DNA of 64,000 bases from Clostridia bacterium. GTDB taxonomy: Bacteria; Bacillota; Clostridia; Oscillospirales; Acutalibacteraceae. The notes beneath the pieces are model-generated. The model was not told where the DNA came from, searched no databases, and saw nothing but the letters and a program-made list of their open reading frames with translations. Below, piece by piece: positions 6,225 to 15,000 of this stretch. The stretch covers positions 1-64,000 of the forward strand of contig JAFSFB010000006.1 of NCBI GenBank assembly GCA_017435385.1, read 5' to 3'. Position 1 is the first letter of the stretch, and every line of letters starts with the position of its first letter. The translations under genes and the position numbers were made by a program.

Positions 6225-6325
6225 GAAAAGTAGCTTCTGAAACCGTTGATATATAAGGGACTTTGAGTGCCGAAACTGAGGGGTGCGTATAGTATGACCT
6301 GTTACCCGATTTTGCGGTTACTTTA
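6225..6325. repeat. ~100-bp repeat, copy 3
   Basis: Same orientation and core as copies 1 and 2 (CCGTTGATATATA, GGGTGCGTATAGTATGACC). It is bounded by AAAGTAGC (6227-6234) and GTTACTTT (6317-6324). Its right end supplies the last codon and stop of the minus-strand gene ending at 6318. Confidence 0.7.
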
Positions 6326-7148
6326 TCGACTGATACAAAATCTTATAACTGCCGTCATCACAAATTCCTATATGAGCTAAACGGCAATTTTTCTCTGTTT
6401 TTTCAACAAGATTGATTATTACCAAGCGTTCTTTCTGTGTCTCTTCCTTGGTGCGGTTGTACTCCGAAACCAAATCTGCCAGTTCCGATTCGTTTTTAAT
6501 GCTCAGATCTACAGAGTAATACCATATTCCGCTCTGGAGAATAGTATCAACATCGTAACCGCAAAGCAACGCCATTTCAATAGAAATCAAATCGAGCTTA
6601 AACAGCAGTTCATCGGGTTCAGGCTTACGCACAACCACAACCTGAGAATAAGTCCAGTTGCCCTCGGGCAAAGAACCGATGATCTCTTCGTCAACATCCC
6701 CGGTATAAATCTGACCGTTGTTTTTGCCGTACGCAAGCAACTCTCCCACAGTAAGATTATCGTCGGTGAGTTGGTACATAGAATAAAACATTCCATCCAG
6801 ACTGTTGATGCCGTTCTCTTGTATCAGTCTGTCCAGATGATTCGCAATATCCGACGAAAACAGATAAATCTCTGTGTCAACAAAATTATTAAGCGTAAAT
6901 TCTGCAACGATTTCAAGATGGTTTGCACTATCGATTTCACGAACAATTCTGTGATAATCCTCTGTTACTGTATCCCCTGAAAACTCATATTCCGTTCCGT
7001 CGGCTTTAATCCAAAGCCTGTGAACTTCCGCACAACCGTTCAGCATCAGACCTCCGAGTTTTGCGAAGCGGTGTACAATCTTTTTTACCGTACTTTCAAA
7101 TACCGATGTGTTTTCAATGTGGTAATATTCTCTGATTTTTTCTTTCAT
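6318..7148 (-). CDS. Hypothetical protein, 276 aa
   Basis: Not recognised. It is a soluble protein with no signal peptide or transmembrane segment, acidic, with mixed alpha/beta character (KIREYYHIENTSVFESTVKK at the start). A distinctive central block reads YTGDVDEEIIGSLPEGNW. The start ATG has AAAGGAG about 10 nt upstream. The final Lys-stop comes from the end of repeat copy 3, so the insertion of that repeat may have replaced the original C-terminus. It sits in the accessory part of the window. Confidence 0.6.
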   Translation of the reverse strand: MKEKIREYYHIENTSVFESTVKKIVHRFAKLGGLMLNGCAEVHRLWIKADGTEYEFSGDTVTEDYHRIVREIDSANHLEIVAEFTLNNFVDTEIYLFSSDIANHLDRLIQENGINSLDGMFYSMYQLTDDNLTVGELLAYGKNNGQIYTGDVDEEIIGSLPEGNWTYSQVVVVRKPEPDELLFKLDLISIEMALLCGYDVDTILQSGIWYYSVDLSIKNESELADLVSEYNRTKEETQKERLVIINLVEKTEKNCRLAHIGICDDGSYKILYQSIK

Positions 7149-7176
7149 AAAAATTTTTCTCCTTTCAAATTTTAAT

Positions 7177-7204
7177 AAAAAAGAAACCGCCTTTCAGCGA
7201 TTTC
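7177..7204 (-). terminator. Terminator after the DUF6061-like gene
   Basis: On the minus strand, stem GAAATCGC/GCGGTTTC (7204-7197 with 7190-7183) followed by six T (7182-7177). Confidence 0.8.
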
Positions 7205-7274
7205 TTCTGAGTTATATCAATAATTTAATCTTTAAATTCTATTCTGAAATATTCCGTATTATCGGCAAGGTTTA

Positions 7275-7532
7275 TTATCTCAAATCTGCCAACGGAGTGT
7301 AATCCGTATTATCCCGGAGATGTTCTTTCAGCTTTCCGCTGAGCAATAGTTTCACATATTTCAGCGGGTCGTTATAAACAAGATAATCGAGTTCCGAGCG
7401 TTCATACATATTGTCGGCATATTCATCTTCAACTGCAATGCAGTCAATTCCTACCACAGACCCGTCTGTCAGAGTAACCTCAACGCACGCAGTATCCATA
7501 TTAAACCAACAACTTCTGATAATTTTCTTCAT
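7275..7532 (-). CDS. DUF6061-like small protein, 85 aa
   Basis: Begins MKKIIRSCWFNMDTACVEVT and continues LTDGSVVGIDCIAVEDEYAD, the pattern of short clostridial proteins that I associate with DUF6061; the family name is from memory. I chose the start at 7532 (AAGGA 10 nt upstream) over an upstream in-frame Met lacking a ribosome binding site. After the stop codon, another frame of the same strand encodes FEIINLADNTEYFRIEFKD up to about 7226, without a start codon. That may be a displaced C-terminus caused by a frameshift. The function is unknown. Confidence 0.6.
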   Translation of the reverse strand: MKKIIRSCWFNMDTACVEVTLTDGSVVGIDCIAVEDEYADNMYERSELDYLVYNDPLKYVKLLLSGKLKEHLRDNTDYTPLADLR

Positions 7533-7637
7533 TTCAGCACGTCCTTCAAATTTAATGATAACACAAAACAAACAGAAACTCTGATTCTTACCCTTTGCGG
7601 GTTGATACGGTTGAAAGAATCAATTTAGTGATATGTA

Positions 7638-7814
7638 CTAAATAATTCCCATCCGTTTTGACAAATCAAGCATATTTACGCAGAAAATATCGGACTGTCC
7701 CAATGTCATCATTAACGGGTCGCCTTCACGGATACGCATGGTGCGGCGGATTTCTTTGGGGATAACGACCCTTCCGAGGTCGTCGATTCTTCTGACAATA
7801 CCTGTGGCTTTCAT
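7638..7814 (-). CDS. AbrB/SpoVT-type transition-state regulator, short form, 58 aa
   Basis: The N-terminus is a textbook AbrB swapped-hairpin DNA-binding domain: MKATGIVRRIDDLGRVVIPK, then EIRRTMRIREGDP. After residue 33 it departs from the family: instead of the usual EI(F/Y)xxxxG..ILKKY ending it reads LMMTLGQSDIFCVNMLDLSK and stops at 58 aa. It could still dimerise through the N-terminal domain, but the second half of the beta fold seems lost or replaced. AAGGAG lies before the ATG (7814-7812). It is divergent from the TetR gene. Confidence 0.75.
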   Translation of the reverse strand: MKATGIVRRIDDLGRVVIPKEIRRTMRIREGDPLMMTLGQSDIFCVNMLDLSKRMGII

Positions 7815-8024
7815 TTTATATCTTTCTCCTTAATTGCTGTAGGGAGAATCTGTGCCTTTTGCGAGCAAACACATTCCGCTCCTACGCTAATTTTTTGTTG
7901 CCCTGTTATTGTTTGTCAGAAATTGCGGTTTATACGAAATAATTCTATCGAATATTGATTTACCGCCTTAAACAAACGGTTGGATCTTTCTATGGAAAAT
8001 TTTTTACATATTTCTTTCAAAGTG

Positions 8025-8053
8025 TTGACAAATCCATAACGGATATGTATTAT
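8025..8053 (+). promoter_or_regulatory. Promoter of the TetR gene
   Basis: -35 TTGACA (8025-8030), a 17-bp spacer and -10 TATTAT (8048-8053). Confidence 0.8.
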
Positions 8054-8074
8054 AGTACATGAACTATATAGTAC
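8051..8074 (+). promoter_or_regulatory. Candidate TetR operator
   Basis: Overlapping inverted repeats TATAGT-6 nt-ACTATA (8051-8068) and ACTATATAGT (8063-8072) cover the -10 box and start point, as expected for autorepression by the downstream TetR protein. Confidence 0.5.
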
Positions 8075-8095
8075 GCATACAATTTATGGGCGGAG

Positions 8096-8794
8096 GTGAT
8101 TTTTATCAGGCGAAGAAAGGCTAACACCACAAAGCTGGAGATTATTCAGACGGCATCTGAAATGTTTATTGAAAACGGATATTCATCAACATCTCTGCGC
8201 TCGATTGCGGATAAGCTGGATATCAGTCCCGGACATCTTGTTTTTTATTTCCCCACGAAGGAGCATTTGCTTGCGGTTCTCATAGACAAGCTTTGTTCGT
8301 TTCAATGGAAACTGATAAAAAAAGAGGCGGAGGACGGAATAAGCACTCTTCTTGCGGTTTGCCTTGAGCTTATGACAATGGCGGCGGCAGCGGAGGAGGA
8401 CGAAATTGCAAAGGACTTTTTGGTTTCTGCTTATCAGAGCAGGATGTGTCTTGAAATGATTCAGAAAAATGACATTGAAAGGGCAAGAGAGGTTTTTGCG
8501 GAGTTTTGTTCCGATTGGACCGATGAGCAGTTCAAGGGGGCGGAAAGCCTTATTTCCGGCATAGAATATGCAACGCTGAACACAACACGCTACTCCGCAA
8601 AGCTTGAAACACGAATTCCGAGTGCACTTGAAGCGATACTGACAATTTACAATGTGCCCGAGGAAATTCGTAAGATTAAAATCAAAAAGGTTCAGTCAAT
8701 GAATTACCGTTCAATAGGCAAACGAATTTTCAAAGAATTCAAGGAATATATTGAACAGGAAAATGAGCAGGCGTTTGATGAATTGCTGAAATGA
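8096..8794 (+). CDS. TetR/AcrR-family regulator, about 229-232 aa
   Basis: The N-terminal TetR HTH is clear: KLEIIQTASEMFIENGYSST, then LRSIADKLDISPGHLVFYFP and TKEHLLAVL. The C-terminal ligand domain is helical and unassigned. The start is unusual. The first in-frame GTG (8096) overlaps the GGAGG itself (8092-8096), while an ATC at 8105 sits at the ideal 8-nt spacing, and no ATG occurs in frame before the HTH. So initiation may be at a rare non-ATG codon. The promoter carries a palindrome suited to autoregulation. The likely target is the divergent or downstream genes, including the giant surface protein gene; that is inference. Confidence 0.85.
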   Translation: MIFIRRRKANTTKLEIIQTASEMFIENGYSSTSLRSIADKLDISPGHLVFYFPTKEHLLAVLIDKLCSFQWKLIKKEAEDGISTLLAVCLELMTMAAAAEEDEIAKDFLVSAYQSRMCLEMIQKNDIERAREVFAEFCSDWTDEQFKGAESLISGIEYATLNTTRYSAKLETRIPSALEAILTIYNVPEEIRKIKIKKVQSMNYRSIGKRIFKEFKEYIEQENEQAFDELLK

Positions 8795-9000
8795 ACGCAG
8801 AATGCAGAACGATGAACGCAGAATTTGATGGGTAGCATTATTGAATTTAAAAGCATTGAGAAAGATATTGATGAAATAATCGCAATACTCGTTTCAATAT
8901 GCAAGAAAACAAGCTTAAAATAAACGCAGAATGATGAATGCAGAACGAATATAACCAACTCTGTGTTCTGCACTCTGAACTCTGCACTCAATAATCAAGG
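8795..9000 (+). repeat. Cluster of CGCAGAATG/TGCAGAAC-type short repeats
   Basis: The units AACGCAGAATG and ATGCAGAACGA recur at about 8793-8826 and 8923-8951. Inverted versions (GTTCTGCACTCTGAACTCTGC) follow at about 8965-8985. They flank a 31-codon ORF. This type of CTGCATTC-like satellite is often seen beside small four-helix-bundle genes in bacterial genomes. Confidence 0.5.
8828..8923 (+). pseudogene. Possible remnant ORF, 31 aa, between short repeats
   Basis: ATG at 8828 encodes a peptide containing EFKSIEKDIDEIIAILVSIC and ending KKTSLK, an amphipathic helix. It has no good ribosome binding site. The helical character and the flanking repeats fit the C-terminal end of a 23S rRNA intervening-sequence-type four-helix-bundle protein, but it is too short to be sure. 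Confidence 0.25.
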
Positions 9001-9015
9001 AGGTTTTTTAAAATT

Positions 9016-12000
9016 ATGAGAAAACGAATTATCAGTGCGGTGCTTGTTGCGGTTATGCTTATCGGAATAGCACAGATCGGAGTAACCAACCGGAACATTC
9101 AGTTCGGAATTTATGCTCAGGCTGCTGAGGGAGAGAGCCTTCTTCAGATGCTTGACATTAATGACACGGCTGTTAATGTTCCCAATGATAAGGACAACCC
9201 CTACGGACCGGGAAGCCTTAATATGTTTCCGAGAATGGAGCTTATGTACTACGATAACGTACATAACAACAATTCTGTATATTACAGAAGAGTTTATGAT
9301 TATGACCAGAGAAAGCAACCTATAATCTGGGATAATGAGGAATTCTCCAAAACACCTGCAAGAAAGTTTGAGGCTTCGCAGAGCGCAGCGTTTGACCCCA
9401 CAGGTGTCGGCAAACAAAACTATGTTGCAACCGTGGGCTATGTTGCATGCGATGCTCCCAACAATGCTAAAGGTCTGCAATATTATCTTCGGGTTGAAGA
9501 CAGCTTCGGTAATGTTTTTGCTGAATATAACCTTGGTCAGATTTATGATACTTTATCCCCGGATGATTATAATTTGCCTGACGGATATGAGATAAATGCG
9601 TTTCTTGCCATAACAAGCGGCGACTTCAATGGCGACGGTTATGAGGAAATTGCGGTTTATGACCTTGAGCCGACCACAAGTGCTTGTGCAATAAAAATAT
9701 TCTCATATAACAACAGCTCCAGAACGCTTATACAGAGAAACAACATGCAGGTGCGTAACGCTTGCTATGGCGGAACTCTTCCCATAAAAGTTACAACTAA
9801 CTGGCCCATAGTTCAGCTTACTGCAAGCGATCTTGACAAGGATTTTAAAGACGATCTTATTGTTACAGCATCTTTCCCTCACAGAAGATACACCAACACC
9901 AAAAACACGGATTATGCCATGCCCAGAACTTCCATTGTTACATATAGCGGAAGCTTCAGTTATAATGTTAATGCGACATTTGAGCATGCATGGGATTATT
10001 CGGAATTTGACTCAGGTAACACAAGCGGAAAAACCCAGATAAGCTGTTACGGCTCGGCGGCTGTAGGCGATATTGACGGCGACGGCAGAGATGAAATTGT
10101 ATATGCCGGATATGACCTTTCAACAGACGAGAGAAACAACACAGACACTTCGGGAATCAATAAGAGCTATGCCAACGTAGGTGTTATTGAGTATTCCGAC
10201 GGAGTATATAAGAAGGGTGCCGGCGGAGTTTGCCAGTATGTTAAAATCAACCCGAATATTGCGGCAGGTCTTTATGAGCATAACGGTCAGTCACCCATAG
10301 CGCTTGCCTGCTTCAATCCCGTAGGCACAGGCGGTAAGGATTATGTGTTTATCGGCGGTTCGGTTTATTCCTTACGTACCGACGGCGGCAGCCAGACTCC
10401 CGTTGACCTTTCCCATAACCACCCTGCGGCTGACTATGGCTTTAAGCTTGAATATGAAGCATCGGACTGGGATTCAATTTATTCCCAGGGCACAGAGGAT
10501 TACTACGGCAACTCAAAAACAAAGCATCACAATATCTGGATCGAATCTGTTGCAACGGGCAACTTCCTCAATGATGAAAATGCGGGTGAACAGCTTGTGT
10601 TCATCGTTGGCAGAAAGTCAAGCGAAGGTCACAACTTCAGGCATGATGTAGTTCAGATTGCAACGGATCCAAAAGACAAGCTTATTGCATCAAGATTTGC
10701 AATCAACTACAAGACAGGCACAAGCTATAAGAGAAATATGACCTATACGGCAATGGATATTGATGATGACGGAATGATTCTTCAGTTTGTGGAAAAGGAT
10801 TCATATTTCTCAGACCCGAATATTGTTGCAGTTCTTCAGGCAGCTCCCTATTTTGAAGACCTTGTTCTTCTTAATGAAGATTACTGTGAAGACGGCTCAA
10901 CCGTTTTCGGTAAATCATCAGGCTCAGGAACCTCAGAAACTCACGGCTTTAACGTTACAGCTTCAATTATCACAGGCTACGAGCAAGATATCACCTGCTT
11001 CGGAGTTAAACTCGGCGGCGTTGATTTTGAGGTTGAAGTAAGCGCTTCGGTAGGCGGTGAATGGGAAGATGCAACTGAAAAAACAACTTCAGTTGAATAC
11101 TCTTCACCGAGTACGGAGGACAGAGTTATCCTTACAATGACTCCGTATATCCGCTATGTATATAATATGTGGACACCTCAGTTCACCACTCCCACAAGGG
11201 CTGAATATAATGCAACCTGTGCATCATTGAAAGACGATGCTGCAGCTCTTCAAAATTACAAGAATGAGGTTTTAAGAACTACCAATACACACGGCTGGGG
11301 TCAGACAGTTCCCGCCGGATGGTCAAAATATATAATGTGTGTTCCCGAAACACCCAGACTTTCAATGATAACCGTAACCGAGTTTGATAAGGTAGCTGAA
11401 TCAACCGGTGAATTTGAGGCTATCAGAGGCAACGTCCTGAATCACAGCATAGGTGACCCCTCAACATATAACCACAATGAATCCAGCCTCAGAGATTTTT
11501 CGGGCGGCAGTGATGTTGTAAGCGATGGTCTTGATATGAGCGATTCCGATTATATCTGGGTTTCCAAGGGCGGCGGTACCGTAACTCAGAGCATTGAAGA
11601 AATGTCCTCAAGCGCCTCATCGGTTACATGGGGAGCAGGAATCACAACAACCATGGTAGGTAATGCAGGCGGAGTTAAAGCCGGTGCTTCTGCCGGTGTA
11701 GAGTACACAGGCAGTTATACCACTATGAATTGTTCGTCAACCTACATTGCCGGTACCGTTGCAGGTATGCCGACAGCAGAAAACGGCGAAACTGCAGGCT
11801 TTGATTTCCAGTGGCGTTTTGGCAGCTGGAAAGAAAGACTCAACAATCAGGATTGCCTTGTTCTCGGCTTTATAACCAAGAACGTCAAAATGCCTCTCAA
11901 ATCTCCCAAGAACCTTGCAATCAAGGATTCAACTGCAACAACAATTACCCTTAACTGGGAAAAGGCAGGCGGAGAATGGACTCAGGTGTATATGATAACG

Positions 12001-15000
12001 GATAATGATACAAATCCGTATTTCCTGATTGATACCATTGATTCGGATAAAAACGAATATACGGTTGAAGGACTTAACCCTAACACAAAATACACATTTG
12101 CTCTCAGATCAACAGACAGCGTCGGCTCAGAGGCAAGTATTTATACCGCCCCTGTTTCGGGCAAAACGAAATATGCCGAAGGTGTGGAGGTTCCTCATAT
12201 TGACCATATAAGCGATATTCACGCTCTTTCAGGCTCGGATGTTAATATTAAGGCCGTTGCAACGGCAGTTGACGGCGGAACCCTTACTTATCAGTGGCAG
12301 GAGCAGGTTGAAGAGAATGATGTTTATGTATGGCAGAACATAAAGAATCAAATCAACGCCATAATGCCTATAATTGACGTAACCGATGATTACAACGGTA
12401 AAAGATATCGTTGCGAGGTAGGTCAGCTTATTGACGGTAAGGTAGCTTATGTTTATTCAAACACCGTAACCCTCTATGTAGGTCAGGGCGGCACAACAAC
12501 CTCTCTTGCAATCAGCGAACCTTACGGTGCTGCAAGCGGCTCATATCAGGTTGAGAATGTAAAAATAAACACGGCGGTTACAGAACTTGTCGCAAAGGTA
12601 GGCACTGACAACTACAGCATTGCAAAGCTCGCAGACGGTAACTATATTCTTACCCTTAAGGAAGAATCAGATACTGCTGTTTATCAATATATTGCAGACG
12701 AAACAGCAAAAGCGGCTATCGAAGCTGCAATCACAAACAAGCAGGAAACCGTTACTCTTGATGCAGCAAATCTTGCAGAAATCGTTACCTATTCAGAGTA
12801 CGTAACCGAAAGCAGAGTTTCAACCGGTATATCTGACAATGCCGTTTTTGTTCAGGTAAGCGAAGAAGATGTTGCGGCGGGTAAGAACACTTTCATTCTT
12901 AAAGAAACTGTTTATATTCCCGATCCCACCGATCCGGAAAATGAAACTGCCGGAACAACAGAAACGATCGAGCATAAAGTAACATACACCAAAACATATA
13001 CCGAAGGCACAAAAACTCTTTATGTTGTACCCGTTACGGAGGAAATTGAGAGTGTTGACGGTGAAGGAAATGTCACAACAACCTCAAGAAGTTTCGATAC
13101 ATATTACTATATCGACTCCGCTGACACAGCGATGACCGAGCCTGTTGAAGTTACCGTTCAGGTAATGGGCTATGTACAGGCAGCAGATTCTTCAAAAACC
13201 TATACAATGGAAACAGAAACTGCGGTTGTTACTTTTGAAAAGGAAATAGAAGAAACATATTACACAACAACTGTTGTTGCAGGTGATACCGTAACTCTTG
13301 CAGCTCTTGTTGAAAGCACAAGCGTTGGCATGAATATGGTTCCCACAGGCAATGTATGCTTCAAGATTTCTCTTAACGGCGATTCATCAAAAGAAACAAA
13401 ATACGAAATTCCTCTCACAAAATACAGCGAAACCAAAGGCTCTGCGGTTACAGAGTGGACTCCCTCGGAAGACGGAACCTATACAATCGTTGCAACATAT
13501 TACGGCAACAGCAGGCTCCTTTCATCTTCATCTGAAAGCCTGACCTATACCGCTTATGAAGTTTCGGGCGCAGGTACCAAGGAAGTAAAGAGCTTTGTTA
13601 TGAATTGCAATGATACCGTTATCAATAACACTTCCATCAATCTTGCACCTGCTCTTAATGTTACTTCTGTCACAAGCAATGAAACAGAGCTTGAAGATGT
13701 TGTAACTACACCCTACAGCCTTGAATCTGATAACACCATTGTTTATGAAGTAAGAATGGAATACAGCGAAGCTCCCGAGGGCAGCTATATTATTGAAAAC
13801 AATGTTTTCACGGCTACCGTCAACGGTACTTATTTCATAACCGCAACATACACAGACGGCGAAGGCGCTGATGCTCAGACCTTCACCTACACCAAGAAAA
13901 TCAATGTTGTCACAACAGCGGGTGAACAGCAGCCCATCTATTTCCAGAACTCATCAATAACAGTATATACAACTCAGAAAACTGTTAAAAACGAGCTTTC
14001 AAACTTCAATGCAGGCGCAACTGTAAGATATAAGAGTACAGACGAAAGCGTTGCAACCGTTGATGAAACAGGCCTTGTTACAATTCATAAGAGCGGTGTT
14101 ACAAGCATCGTTGCAACCTCCAGCGTTTCAGGTAAAGATGATGTTGAAGCAACATATCTTCTCTATATCAACAAGCAGCCCCTGACTCTCTCCGTTCCCG
14201 ATGATATAGTTGTAACGTACGGTCAGACACAGGAAGAAGCTCTTGAAATTATTGCTGCAAGCGGTCTTGTTGTTAAAACAAACGGCGGTGTGGTTGATAA
14301 TATCAGCTATAGCGATATAACCGGCAAAGCAAACGATGAACCCACATACAGCATCACATACAAACAGGGTTCGGGTATAGGCAGATATTCGGTAACGATC
14401 AATGAGGTTTCATCTGTTCTTTATGATGTAACGAATATCGGCGGATATTTTGAGGTTGTTCAGAAAGAAATAGGCAACGATGATATTGAAAGTGTAAACG
14501 TCGAAACCAAGGACTACGACGGCACAACCGAAGCTGAGCTTTCAGTTACTTTCAAGGAAGGCGTGCTTGTAAGCAACGATGTTGTTGAGGCAGAGGTTGA
14601 AGGCGAATTTGACACTTCTGAAGCAGGCGAAAATAAGCTTGTAGGTTACCAGATTACAAAGCTCACCGGTCCCAACAGCGGTAACTATGTTCTTGCGGCA
14701 AATGTAAGCGGAAATTCAACCGGAACAATAGAAAAAGCTCCTATTTCCGTAACAATGCCCAGAACTACATCAGTTGTTTATGACGGTGAAATCAAGAGCG
14801 TTAATGTTCTTGCTTATTCAAACGGTCTTTATTACAACGACTTCACCGTTAAATATGTTGACGAAAACGGTGTTGAAACAACTGAACCCGTAAACGCAGG
14901 CAAATATAATGTTGTTATTGAGCTTGCAGACCCCGATAATTTCACCATCAAAAACGCATACGACGCATCTCTTGTTATAAAATCTGCAACTCAGGATGTA

